The notes under the pieces are model-generated. The model worked only from the letters and a program-made list of their open reading frames with translations. It had not been told where the DNA came from and ran no database searches. From NCBI GenBank assembly GCA_000403255.2, contig KE159591.1:145823-209822 (forward strand): a stretch of DNA of 64,000 nt, read 5' to 3'. A program made the position numbers and the translations under genes. The stretch is from Lachnospiraceae bacterium 3-1. Lineage in GTDB: Bacteria; Bacillota; Clostridia; Lachnospirales; Lachnospiraceae. Below are positions 33,947 through 43,178 of this stretch, in pieces (the stretch's first letter is position 1; each line of letters starts with the position of its first letter).

Positions 33947-35908
33947 ATGAAGAAAAGAAGAATGGTAACTCGCATCTATGCATTCATACTGGCGGCAAGC
34001 CTTATTGCTGCTGATACCTTGCCCGCTTTTGCGGCAGAAAGATCAAGGAAGCTGGTATCAGACGATATGGCAGTTTTGGAAGAAAATTTTTCTGATAAGT
34101 CAATTCCTTACCTCGAAGATGCACAAAGAGAACCCATGACAGAGACAATGGAAGAAACTAAATCAGAACCCATGGCAGACACCACAGAAGGAGCTGAGTC
34201 AAAGCCCGAAACTGAAACAACAGAGGAAACTAAGCCCGAGCCTGGAACAGAAGAAGCGCCAGATGATGGACTGATCCGTGTGAATGATACACTTTACAGT
34301 GGATATTACATGGATCAGGCCGGTATTTTCTACCTCGTAACTGAAGGTGTGGCAAAGCCATTCTATGGCATGGCAAATACAGGAACCTCATACTACAATT
34401 GTGATATCTCTGGAGCAATGACACTCATGACGCTGCCTACGCAAACGATATTTGTAGAAGGAAAATCCTATTCCGGTTATTATATGGATACCGCTGGCAT
34501 GTTCTACATAGTAACCGCTGGAACACCAGAACCAGTGAATCGAACCGTGAAGGATGGAACACCATATTACGGCTATGATGAAACTGGAGCACTGATTCCC
34601 CTGACACTGTCTAAGCAGACTGTATTCGTAAACGGGAAAGTGTATTCTGGCTATTATTTAAGCAAACAAAATAAAATGTATTATATAAAAAAGGGTACAT
34701 CCACACGAAAAACCGGAATCCTAAAAAAAGGAACCAATTATTACAACTATCCATTAAAAAAGACAAAGAATCTATCCAAAGATACCTTGTATGTCAATGG
34801 AACAGTGTATTCCGGTTATTATATGAACAAGAAAAATCATATGTATCACGTGAAAAAGGGTACTCTCACACTCAAAACCGGAATCCTAAAAAAAGGAATC
34901 AAATATTACAGTTATCCATCCAAAAAAACAAAGAAACTGTCTAAGGAAACCTTGTATGTCAATGGAAAAATATATTCTGGTTATTATATGAACAAGAAAA
35001 ATCATATGTATCATGTGAAAAAGGGTACTCTCACACTCAAAACTGGAATCTTAAAAAAAGGAGTCAAATATTACAGCTATCCATTAAAAAAGACAAAGAA
35101 ACTGTCTAAAGAAACCTTATATATAAACGGAAAATTGTATACTGGTTATTATCTGAATCAGAAGAATAAAATGTATCGTGTAAAAAAGGGTATCCCTGTC
35201 TTAGCAATTGGAATGATGGGCAAAGGCACGAAATATTACAACTATAAGTTAAAAAAGACACAAACCCTGTCACAAGAAACCTTATATGTAGATGGAATCG
35301 TATACAATGGTTATTACCTGGGCAGTGATAACAAGATGTACCTCCTGTCAAACGGAACCTATACCCCAGTCAATACAGCGCTTGGCGCAGGAACTGCATA
35401 CTACAGCTGTGTGGAAAACAGGATGGTTGCGCTCCCCGCTGCAAAAGCGTATGTGTATGGAAAAGCAGTGGAAAGCTTAACCCCAGCAGGAGTGGTAACC
35501 TTCCAGAAAGCACAGGCAGTGGTCCAGACCATTACCGCACCCACGGACAGCCCTGCAGATAAGCTTTACAAATGCTATCTTTGGATGGAAAAATTTCCAT
35601 ATATGCAATACCGTACCATGGCCGAAGGGCTCAACATCTCCCCCGATGATTGGGATGTTATTTTTGCAGATGATATCTTCGATGCAAACGCCGGGTGCTG
35701 TGTGTCATTGTCATGTGCATTTGCATATATGGCAAAAGCCTGCGGCTTTGAGAGCGTGACAATCTGTTCCGACACCAAACACGCCTGGGTGGACATTGAC
35801 GGAAGGCTCTATGACCCTCTGTTTGCAAAAGACAGGAATTTTAGCAAAAATTATAACGCAGCCTACACCGATTACCGTGTTCATGCTGCAATCACAAGAG
35901 AGCTGTAA
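33947..35908 (+). CDS. Secreted tandem-repeat protein with transglutaminase-like domain
   Basis: 653 residues from ATG 33947, with AGAAAGGAA upstream. A signal peptide (MKKRRMVTRIYAFILAASLI, likely cut after AFA-A) is followed by a Glu/Thr/Pro-rich linker. Seven repeats of about 55 residues come next, each with the pattern TLYVNGxxYSGYY...KKG...KYYxY; the middle ones are very Lys-rich. The C-terminal ~115 residues have a Cys-His-Asp triad of the transglutaminase-like fold (NAGCCVSL, TKHAWVDIDG, RLYDPLF). It may be a surface protein that binds polymers and a papain-like peptidase or crosslinker. No anchor is seen. Confidence 0.8.
   Translation: MKKRRMVTRIYAFILAASLIAADTLPAFAAERSRKLVSDDMAVLEENFSDKSIPYLEDAQREPMTETMEETKSEPMADTTEGAESKPETETTEETKPEPGTEEAPDDGLIRVNDTLYSGYYMDQAGIFYLVTEGVAKPFYGMANTGTSYYNCDISGAMTLMTLPTQTIFVEGKSYSGYYMDTAGMFYIVTAGTPEPVNRTVKDGTPYYGYDETGALIPLTLSKQTVFVNGKVYSGYYLSKQNKMYYIKKGTSTRKTGILKKGTNYYNYPLKKTKNLSKDTLYVNGTVYSGYYMNKKNHMYHVKKGTLTLKTGILKKGIKYYSYPSKKTKKLSKETLYVNGKIYSGYYMNKKNHMYHVKKGTLTLKTGILKKGVKYYSYPLKKTKKLSKETLYINGKLYTGYYLNQKNKMYRVKKGIPVLAIGMMGKGTKYYNYKLKKTQTLSQETLYVDGIVYNGYYLGSDNKMYLLSNGTYTPVNTALGAGTAYYSCVENRMVALPAAKAYVYGKAVESLTPAGVVTFQKAQAVVQTITAPTDSPADKLYKCYLWMEKFPYMQYRTMAEGLNISPDDWDVIFADDIFDANAGCCVSLSCAFAYMAKACGFESVTICSDTKHAWVDIDGRLYDPLFAKDRNFSKNYNAAYTDYRVHAAITREL
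34787..35116 (+). repeat. Near-identical 165-bp tandem repeats within the secreted protein gene
   Basis: Units starting TTGTATGTCAATGGA at 34787 and 34952 are almost identical over 165 bases; flanking units are more diverged. The pattern fits recent tandem duplication and possible length variation among strains. Confidence 0.75.
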
Positions 35909-35925
35909 CGATACCGCCATATATA

Positions 35926-35991
35926 AAAAGAAGAACCTTATAAAGCCAGGGCGCCAAGCCCCTGCTTTTATAAGGTTCTTCTTTTTCTTAT
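35926..35991. terminator. Long bidirectional terminator
   Basis: AAGAAGAACCTTATAAA pairs with TTTATAAGGTTCTTCTT, with an inner GGGGC/GCCCC-type stem, and is flanked by T-rich sequence on both strands. It ends the repeat-protein gene. Confidence 0.85.
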
Positions 35992-36147
35992 TCCAAATCC
36001 AAAATTTAGAGTTCGTCCACAACCCAATAAAAATACTGGCTTTGCGGACTTTATTTATTCTGATTTATGGATTCTCTATTACTAAAATGATGTGATAATT
36101 TTTCCTGCCATTTTGAACGGGAAATCTTTCTTACATAGTATGCCATA

Positions 36148-36630
36148 TTATTCCTCATTCAACTCATCAATTACGTCATTTATATAGTCTCTAAACCATC
36201 CAACATTTGTTTTATCACGCAAAGTAATCAATGTTGGCAAATTTCCAACAATAAACAACAAATGTTTTAGCAAATATTGATTATCATACATATTTTGAAG
36301 ATATATATTCTGAAGCACTGTATCAGCAATCACACCATATTTAGCCGATAATTGGTCAAAATAGCGTTCTGCGAAAGATTCATATCCTATATCAAAAGAC
36401 GTTTCTGTTAAAAGTCTAGACAAAATTGGGATTTCATTTTTCATGATATTATCCTGCATATCTTTAAACTGTTCCGTAAGATTGTCATCATATACATTGC
36501 TAAATCTTTTTGTTTCTCTTTTATGTATATCCACATTCGTATCAGAATATGTTATATCCTCAAAAATATTTTGATCTAATTGCAACATTTTATAATCAAG
36601 AGAGCTCGGCGCAGTATTATCATACTTCAT
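36148..36630 (-). CDS. Unknown protein, second gene of a two-gene cassette
   Basis: 160 residues. No known motif was recognised. The N-terminal half is acidic and polar, the C-terminal half helical with a short hydrophobic stretch (LKHLLFIVGNLPTLITL). It starts two bases after the stop of the gene at 36633, so the pair is co-transcribed. Base composition is more AT-rich than neighbours, which suggests transfer. A paired function such as phage or mobile-element related defence is possible but unproven. Confidence 0.6.
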   Translation of the reverse strand: MKYDNTAPSSLDYKMLQLDQNIFEDITYSDTNVDIHKRETKRFSNVYDDNLTEQFKDMQDNIMKNEIPILSRLLTETSFDIGYESFAERYFDQLSAKYGVIADTVLQNIYLQNMYDNQYLLKHLLFIVGNLPTLITLRDKTNVGWFRDYINDVIDELNEE

Positions 36631-36632
36631 TT

Positions 36633-37214
36633 CTATTTCAATCCCTTCTCTATTTCAACAGCTATATCTGCATATGCACGATACATTTTTAAGATATTAC
36701 TACTATTAAAACGTGTTGCTTGATTTTCTCCGATGGAATTAATATCATATGAATATTTGGTAAACCCGTCTCGAATAGTAACATATTTGTCAATTATAAT
36801 ATTACTTTCCTCATCTTCTATCTCTTTTCGTGCAAGATTTCTCACTGACATCTCTGTTTTATTTGCACCATCAAAATAACTTGACGCAATTGGCATTTCC
36901 AGTGTTATATCTTGTTGAAAAATGTCGCAATTTACAGCCACTCTATTAGCTGTAATCGACATATTTTCAATAAATGTGTCAAGCAACTCCAAAAATTCAT
37001 TTGAAAATTCTTCTTTTAACGCTCCAATTCCAACAACACTATTAGTATTTTTAACAAAATTTATACGATCAGACGTTATTTCTACTACTGCCCCTGTTTC
37101 ATTCAAAAAAATCGGCATAACAAGAACTCTAGATTGGCCATTTGGTTGTAGCTGTAATTCATTTGTCGTAGCTGGTTTATATCCTTTTCTTCCAAAGAAT
37201 TCAATCAATTTCAT
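36633..37214 (-). CDS. Unknown protein, first gene of a two-gene cassette
   Basis: 193 residues, soluble, starting MKLIEFFGRKGYKPATTNEL. Alternating beta-like segments (SRVLVMPIFLNETGAVVEIT; ANRVAVNCDIFQQDITLEMP) are followed by a helical C-terminus. The ATG at 37214 has no clear ribosome site. No family was recognised. The low-GC composition and tight coupling to the downstream gene suggest an imported two-gene unit. Confidence 0.6.
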   Translation of the reverse strand: MKLIEFFGRKGYKPATTNELQLQPNGQSRVLVMPIFLNETGAVVEITSDRINFVKNTNSVVGIGALKEEFSNEFLELLDTFIENMSITANRVAVNCDIFQQDITLEMPIASSYFDGANKTEMSVRNLARKEIEDEESNIIIDKYVTIRDGFTKYSYDINSIGENQATRFNSSNILKMYRAYADIAVEIEKGLK

Positions 37215-37352
37215 ATAGGCATCTAAATTACTAGTACTAAATTACTCATAATTTCCAAACAAAGAAAATCGAATCATACTTTGCATACTATTATTTTCCC
37301 CCTTTCAACAGTACATTTTTACCATGATTTTATTGTCGCAAATGCATCATCC

Positions 37353-38816
37353 CTAGTCAATCCCATTCAATTCCTGATACAGCCGTTTAGCATAACTGTC
37401 TGTCATACCACAAATATGATCCGTCACCAAAAGCAGCCGCAGATATAGTTTCTCGCATTCCTTTTCCTCCTCTGTCTGAGAAGATTCCTCCACTTCTTTT
37501 GCAAAATGGCGGTAAATGGCAATATAATTATCCGACACAAGGGCCATCATTTTCTTTTGTACTTCCGTAAGCTCCTCTCCAGTTTCAAAATACAACGCTG
37601 CCTGAATAAATCGCTCCAGCAGAAAATCAAACACTGACTGAGCCGCTATTTCCAATTTGAGAATTGGTTTCATCTGAAATGCATACCGATATGCAATATC
37701 CCCTAATGCCTCCATCATGGCTTCTCCATCTGTGCCTGTCAGCAGGTCTTCCCCACATTCCCCATAGGTTCCTGTCATCAAGGATTGGTAATTTTTAATA
37801 AAACTATCCGTAGCGGCATTAATCATCCATCCTTGAATATAGACCACCCAGTTTTGCACTCCGTTCATTCCTGGCTGCTGCAATTCCCGCACCTTTGCCC
37901 TGTCATACTTTCTCTTTAAACTTTTCACCATGATATCAAACGCATCTTTTTGTTTTCCTGTCAGTTTTTCTCCCACTTGCTCCAGTTCCGCAGCCAACTG
38001 TTCATAGGTCAGACAGCCCTTTTTTACTGCATCCTCAATATCAGCCGTTTTATAGGCAATATCGTCCGCTGCCTCCAGTATAAAAGCAAGAGGATGACGG
38101 TTCCCATAGGTTCCAAGACTTTCCTGCAAATCTGCAAATAATTTCCGTTCCGCATAATAATATCCCATCTTCTTATGTTTGATATGAGAATCACAATTTC
38201 TCTCCAAGGAAGAACCAGGATATTTAATTATCGTTCCCAGCAATGCTTTTGTCAGGTTCATCCCGTTTTCGTCCACCAGATAGTGAAGCTTTGATACCAA
38301 ACGAAGAGCCTGGGTGTTTCCTTCAAAATAATAGAAATCCTTCTGCATCTGCTCTGTCAAAATCTCACTCACTGGCTGTATCCTTCCGTCTTTCCTATGA
38401 TAAGAAATCCTGGAAAGATTCTTTTTAAACCAATCCCGGATTGCAGTTTCTCCAAAATGGCCAAAGGGCGGATTGCCCATATCATGTAAAAGCCCGGCAC
38501 ATTGGAGAATGTCGCAAAAATAGCCCTGATATTCCGGTAAAAAATCAGGGTCTATCTGTTCCATCCATAGCCGCTTGCTGATATTCTGTCCTAACGATTT
38601 TGCAAAAGAGGATACCTCTAGAGAATGGGTCAGACGAGTACGAATAAAATCACTGTGGTCTAAAGGAAATACCTGAGTTTTATCTTGCAGTCTTCGGAAA
38701 GACGCGCTTCCAATAATCCTGTGATAATCTTTTTCATATTCCGTTCGAAAATCACTGGATGCAGGATTTTTATAATTTCTCACTCTGTCTGAACAGAGCA
38801 GCTTCTTCCATTCCAC
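37353..38816 (-). CDS. dgt: dGTPase-like HD-domain triphosphohydrolase
   Basis: 487 residues from GTG 38816, chosen because CAGGGAGGT lies 8 bases upstream; the open frame extends to an ATG at 38855 with no site. The N-terminus FRTEYEKDYHRIIGSASFRR and the metal-binding HD motif (THSLEV; LLHDMGNPPFGHFGE) mark the dGTP triphosphohydrolase family. It removes triphosphate from dGTP or other dNTPs, affecting nucleotide pools and sometimes phage resistance. Single gene. Confidence 0.9.
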   Translation of the reverse strand: MEWKKLLCSDRVRNYKNPASSDFRTEYEKDYHRIIGSASFRRLQDKTQVFPLDHSDFIRTRLTHSLEVSSFAKSLGQNISKRLWMEQIDPDFLPEYQGYFCDILQCAGLLHDMGNPPFGHFGETAIRDWFKKNLSRISYHRKDGRIQPVSEILTEQMQKDFYYFEGNTQALRLVSKLHYLVDENGMNLTKALLGTIIKYPGSSLERNCDSHIKHKKMGYYYAERKLFADLQESLGTYGNRHPLAFILEAADDIAYKTADIEDAVKKGCLTYEQLAAELEQVGEKLTGKQKDAFDIMVKSLKRKYDRAKVRELQQPGMNGVQNWVVYIQGWMINAATDSFIKNYQSLMTGTYGECGEDLLTGTDGEAMMEALGDIAYRYAFQMKPILKLEIAAQSVFDFLLERFIQAALYFETGEELTEVQKKMMALVSDNYIAIYRHFAKEVEESSQTEEEKECEKLYLRLLLVTDHICGMTDSYAKRLYQELNGID

Positions 38817-38893
38817 AATAGTACCTCCCTGATATCTTTTGTATCTTACCGCCAACTACCTGTACGCAGCCATCTTATCGCTCCACATAGGAA

Positions 38894-39280
38894 CTAAACC
38901 TGCGCACTCCCCATCTGCTCATGCTCTGCCTTTATCTCCTGAAACAATTTCAGCACATTCCATTCCTGATTGGAAGCTGTCAACACTGCTTTATAAGGAA
39001 TCGGACCGACGCCTGATTTGCGGATTGCCTTTAACACCATGTCCACTTGTCCACCTGACAGCCCTGCCATCAGTATCATCTCCCCTTCCAGCTCTTCCCC
39101 TTGATAGCTTTCCTCCAGAGGAGAGATTTCTTTCTTTCCTGCCAGATAACCCACTGGTTGTAAATAATCTTCCTTGACAACCTCACGAATCTTCATGCGA
39201 AGGGGAAGCAATGCCCTGGTCAGCCTGTTTTTTCTGTCTTTGTCTGAAAAATGAAATAATAAAATAGTTTCTCTCATCAT
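38894..39280 (-). CDS. DUF3783-type hypothetical protein
   Basis: About 128 residues from ATG 39280 (a second ATG follows directly); GGAG lies just upstream. Residues near the C-terminus (MILMAGLSGGQVDMVLKAIR; PYKAVLTASNQEWNVLKL) resemble DUF3783 proteins, small Firmicute proteins of unknown function. It is soluble, with no catalytic motif. It lies between the dGTPase-like gene and a metallopeptidase gene on the same strand. Confidence 0.65.
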   Translation of the reverse strand: MMRETILLFHFSDKDRKNRLTRALLPLRMKIREVVKEDYLQPVGYLAGKKEISPLEESYQGEELEGEMILMAGLSGGQVDMVLKAIRKSGVGPIPYKAVLTASNQEWNVLKLFQEIKAEHEQMGSAQV

Positions 39281-39341
39281 AATCTCCATTCCGCCGCCTT
39301 TTCCTAGCGGCACAAATCGTAAGGAACTCGTTTACTCACAA

Positions 39342-40136
39342 TCATTCCTCCCACTCCAAAGTCATTCCATTGGCTTTGAGCCAGTTCCGGCGTTTTTGAT
39401 AATCCGGCAGGATGCTTTCTACTGCCTGCCAAAATTGCCTGGAATGATTCAGATACAAGAGATGACACAATTCATGTACCACCACATAATCCAGAATTCC
39501 CGCCGGAGCCATCAAGAGCCGCCAGTTAAAATTCAAATTTCCCTTACTGCTGCAGCTTCCCCAACGAGTCTTCTGGTTACGAATTGTAATACGGTTGACT
39601 GAATCAATCTCTTTTCCTATGGTTTTTGCCAAAGAAATTACCATAGGATAATAGAAACTAACCCGCTCTGGAAATATCTGTTTTGCACACTTAAGATACC
39701 ATTGCTCCAATCTCTTTTTCACATAATGGGGCTCTGGGTGAGCAGCTTCCATTACCAGAATTTTTTTCTTCTGATCTAACTCAATTCTCTCTATGTCCCT
39801 GGACTCCTTCTCTCCTGCCTGAAAACCAACGGAACGTTCAAATACCAGGCGATATGCTTCTCCAAATATTAGAAAACCATCCCCTTCCTGAAAGGAATGC
39901 ACTGGCTTCTTCTGCTGTAATGTATGAAACTCAGAACGCTTTTCTTCAATCCAATCTGCCTTCTGTCTGATAAATTGGTCAATCTGATATTTCGGCAGCC
40001 AGTGAGGCGCCTTCACCTGTATGGTTCCATCTTTTTCAATAACAATGGAAAGACTTTTCCGTTTGCTCCGTGTTAATTGATATGTCTCCATTTTTTCATT
40101 TTCAGAATTTTCACCATAATTTTTATATGCAGACAT
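39342..40136 (-). CDS. YgjP/DUF45-type zinc metallopeptidase
   Basis: About 264 residues from ATG 40136, with GTGAGGAG upstream. The N-terminus (YQLTRSKRKSLSIVIEKDG) and the central RITIRNQKTRWGSCSSKGNL are typical of YgjP-like WLM-type metallopeptidases. The zinc motif is in VVHELCHLLYLNHSRQFW, with a third His downstream of HELCH. The family is widespread and poorly studied; a role in protein repair or trimming is presumed. Confidence 0.88.
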   Translation of the reverse strand: MSAYKNYGENSENEKMETYQLTRSKRKSLSIVIEKDGTIQVKAPHWLPKYQIDQFIRQKADWIEEKRSEFHTLQQKKPVHSFQEGDGFLIFGEAYRLVFERSVGFQAGEKESRDIERIELDQKKKILVMEAAHPEPHYVKKRLEQWYLKCAKQIFPERVSFYYPMVISLAKTIGKEIDSVNRITIRNQKTRWGSCSSKGNLNFNWRLLMAPAGILDYVVVHELCHLLYLNHSRQFWQAVESILPDYQKRRNWLKANGMTLEWEE

Positions 40137-40187
40137 ACTCCTCACTTTCCTTTTACGGCTAAGCAATTGTTACAACTACCTGCTCTT

Positions 40188-42263
40188 TTATAGTTTGAAT
40201 TTTGTCATTTCCTGTCCCATCTCTGCTGATACTGCTGACAAATGATCAATGCGCTGTGCAGCATCCCGGATTCCGTCTACCTGTACCTCCAGGGAATCTG
40301 CAACCTCCTCTGTCAGCTGTGTGGTTTTCACAGAAATATCCCGAATTCTCTCTACTGCAATCATCACAGAACGATCGCATTCGTGTATCTCTCCGATTAA
40401 TCTCTCCATGCTTCTGACAGACTCTTTTGTCTTCTCTGCCAATACGCGAAAATCTTCAAATGTCTCCTGCACCTTGCCAACTGCCTGGGTCTGCCCATCC
40501 ATCCCAGCACGAACCGCTTCTATATTTGCAACTGCATCTGAAATATCTTTGCACAGTTCAACGATAATGTTTTCAATATCAGCCGTAGCCAAGGATGAAT
40601 CCGCCGCAAGCCTTCCTATGGATTCTGCCACCACCGAAAATCCTCTTCCATGTTCTCCTGCACGAGCAGCCTCAATAGATGCATTTAGAGCCAGTAGACC
40701 TGTTTGTGAAGAGATTTCATTAATGGTATTTAAAATTCCAGAAATCTTCTGTGATTGAATTTCCAATGCAGCAATCTTTCTGTAGGCTTCCTCCATTCCC
40801 TTGGATGCTGCTTCGTTCTGCTGCTTTAATTCCCCAACCCCCTGCATTCCATTTTTTCCAGAAACAATGGTATTTTCTGCATCCATTAAGAGAAGCTCGC
40901 TTTTTTCCAATAGCAGTCCAAATTTATCCTCCAGCTCTTCCTCCTGCATAACAACCTGTTTCACATCTGTCTCCTGAGCCTTTGAGCCATCCGATATTTC
41001 CCGAACTGACTGGCTGGCTGCATCCATCTCCCGCTCAATTCGCCTTAATTCACCAGAACTTTCTACAACTTCCTCTGTAATTGTAGTGATTTTGGTGAGA
41101 ATTCCAGATATTTTCCCAGTCATTTTATTAAAGCTCTTTGCAAGAACACCTATTTCATTCTTACTGTCCTCTGCTGCCTGCACAGTAAAATCACCATCAG
41201 AGGCTTCTCCAATAAGCTCTGTCATAGATACAATCGGCTGGGTAAGCCTCCGTGCCAGCAAAGCAGTCACCAGAAGGGCCAGAATAATGGCACATAACGC
41301 TGCAATCCCTGCCACAGCCACAATCCGGTATATGGGCGCCATTGCTGCTCTCTCCTTGTGCATTGTTATGACTGACCAGGAATCTGACTCTCCTTTCAGA
41401 GGTATGGATGCATAGCTTACAAGATACATTTCCCCTTCATTCTTTATTTTTCCACTTCCAGTATTTCCAGCCATCACATCCAAAATGACTTTCTGATAAT
41501 CCTCCGAAATAGATATCTTTTGCTCCTCTGTAACAATATTTCCATCTGTATCTACAAGGGGCAGTCCTGATGCATCCTTGCTGGATACTGTTTTCGTCAG
41601 CTCTTTATAATTATAAAGCTCTTCAATCTGAACGCTGTCAGGATGGGCAACTACAACCCCTTCTCCATCAATGACAAAGGAATACTCCCCATTCTCCACA
41701 TCTGAAAATTCTTCAATCAGGCTTTGCAGGTAATCTAATTTCAAATCCGCTGCAAAAATCCCCGTGATAGCGTCCTCCTGATACATGGGAAAAAAGATGG
41801 AAGCGCAGGGCATGCCAGTATTTACGGAATAATATGATTTGGAGATAAAGGCTTTCTGCTCTTCCATAGTTTGGACAAACCACCATCTTGTGGAGCGTTC
41901 CGACAATTCACCGGAAGAACGCCCTGTCTGCATTCCGTCCTTCCCCTGGATATAAAGCAGCTCCAGATAAGGGTTGCGACTCACACAATCCTCTAAAATC
42001 GGCGTCTGCACCTCAGTCTCCATGGTTAAAATACTGGGATTTCTAGATAATTCCTCAGTGATTCCATATACGCCGTCTAAAAACGTCGCAATCTCACCTG
42101 CTACAAGCTGGGATTTGTCCTGGCTCCTGCCATACACTTCCTTTTCATAAGACCACATATAAATAACTGTAACAATTCCTGTCAAACCTACTGCTAATGC
42201 GCATACAACTGCAATCATTGGCAAAAGTATCTGCTTAAAAATACCCGTCTTTTTCATTTGCAT
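40188..42263 (-). CDS. Methyl-accepting chemotaxis protein with double Cache sensor
   Basis: 691 residues. An N-terminal membrane segment (residues 10-35) is followed by a ~250-residue extracellular dCache_1 domain (TRWWFVQTMEEQKAFISKSY; AITGIFAADLKLDYLQ). A second membrane segment, HAMP (RRLTQPIVSMTELIGEASDG) and signalling rod follow, with tip [20 protein letters not shown]. dCache_1 receptors often bind amino acids, amines or purines. Second receptor in the window, of a different sensor class from 21650-23470. Confidence 0.93.
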   Translation of the reverse strand: MQMKKTGIFKQILLPMIAVVCALAVGLTGIVTVIYMWSYEKEVYGRSQDKSQLVAGEIATFLDGVYGITEELSRNPSILTMETEVQTPILEDCVSRNPYLELLYIQGKDGMQTGRSSGELSERSTRWWFVQTMEEQKAFISKSYYSVNTGMPCASIFFPMYQEDAITGIFAADLKLDYLQSLIEEFSDVENGEYSFVIDGEGVVVAHPDSVQIEELYNYKELTKTVSSKDASGLPLVDTDGNIVTEEQKISISEDYQKVILDVMAGNTGSGKIKNEGEMYLVSYASIPLKGESDSWSVITMHKERAAMAPIYRIVAVAGIAALCAIILALLVTALLARRLTQPIVSMTELIGEASDGDFTVQAAEDSKNEIGVLAKSFNKMTGKISGILTKITTITEEVVESSGELRRIEREMDAASQSVREISDGSKAQETDVKQVVMQEEELEDKFGLLLEKSELLLMDAENTIVSGKNGMQGVGELKQQNEAASKGMEEAYRKIAALEIQSQKISGILNTINEISSQTGLLALNASIEAARAGEHGRGFSVVAESIGRLAADSSLATADIENIIVELCKDISDAVANIEAVRAGMDGQTQAVGKVQETFEDFRVLAEKTKESVRSMERLIGEIHECDRSVMIAVERIRDISVKTTQLTEEVADSLEVQVDGIRDAAQRIDHLSAVSAEMGQEMTKFKL

Positions 42264-42325
42264 CCTATGTCCTTTCTCATAACCCCTACTAAGTCAAAAT
42301 ACCATTTATAGAAACTACATTCCTA

Positions 42326-43177
42326 CTATCCATGATTGCTTATCGTGTGGTCTCTTTCCAATCTTAAAACCTTAAACTTATCTCCTTTTCGATATCCATA
42401 GCACCTTAACACCCTGCTAAACCGAAATTTCATAATAGTTTTCCCCCTATATTTTACACCCCGAAACCAATTATCTTTAGAAGAAGGGCTGTATTTTTTA
42501 TACTCCAATCCATCGTCCAATCCAATGCTTTCCCAAGACTCATGATTCACAAATTTATCCAATGTAGAGAGTAATTCTTCAAATTCTTTTTTTTCTAAGA
42601 TAGAAGCTCCATATGCATCTTCCATTCTACTACAGTCAATTCTCGTTCCTTCATATCTGACTAATAATATATGCCTACGTTCAATATTTATAGCATTACC
42701 ATATTTTTCCAATAAGTATCTCGGCGTATGTACAGAATCAACATAATATGTTTTTTTATTGTTTTTTATCTCTAATCTGCAATCACTAAACCTATCCGAT
42801 GCAAAAGATAATAACGGATTCTCCGTTATCGCCGCCTCTGCCAACGAAGTAGCTGTAACATCTTCTCCCTCCCATATAAATTTCTGAGACATATCATGAT
42901 TGGGATTTTGGTCCCAATGAGGGTCTTCATAAACCTCCCGATCCAAAAATAATTTAAAACGCAATAACTCATCAGACACACCGTTTATTTTCAAATCACA
43001 TAAACGATCATTTTCCGTAATTTTGCACTCATGAAAATTCTGTATTTTACATATTGCTATTTCATCACAATCCTGCAGAATTTCCATACATTTTATCACT
43101 GGCCTTAACGACTCCAAAAAAGCATCCCCACTTTGAAATTGTCCATGTAAGGACCTTTCATTTAATAAAAATTCCAT
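42326..43177 (-). CDS. Unknown protein, third gene of a DUF262-ATPase cassette
   Basis: 283 residues, starting MEFLLNERSLHGQFQSGDAF. It is soluble, without membrane segments. The C-terminal tail is basic and aromatic (KTIMKFRFSRVLRCYGYRKG) and ends near ERDHTISNHG. No nuclease motif was recognised with certainty. It starts one base after the ATPase stop, so it is part of the same operon. In such cassettes the last gene is often the effector; that is inference. Confidence 0.65.
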   Translation of the reverse strand: MEFLLNERSLHGQFQSGDAFLESLRPVIKCMEILQDCDEIAICKIQNFHECKITENDRLCDLKINGVSDELLRFKLFLDREVYEDPHWDQNPNHDMSQKFIWEGEDVTATSLAEAAITENPLLSFASDRFSDCRLEIKNNKKTYYVDSVHTPRYLLEKYGNAINIERRHILLVRYEGTRIDCSRMEDAYGASILEKKEFEELLSTLDKFVNHESWESIGLDDGLEYKKYSPSSKDNWFRGVKYRGKTIMKFRFSRVLRCYGYRKGDKFKVLRLERDHTISNHG

Positions 43178-43178
43178 T

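Noticed and set aside
34620-35300. Regularly spaced repeats that might suggest a CRISPR array
   Set aside because: The repeats are 165-bp in-frame coding units of the secreted protein without unique spacers.
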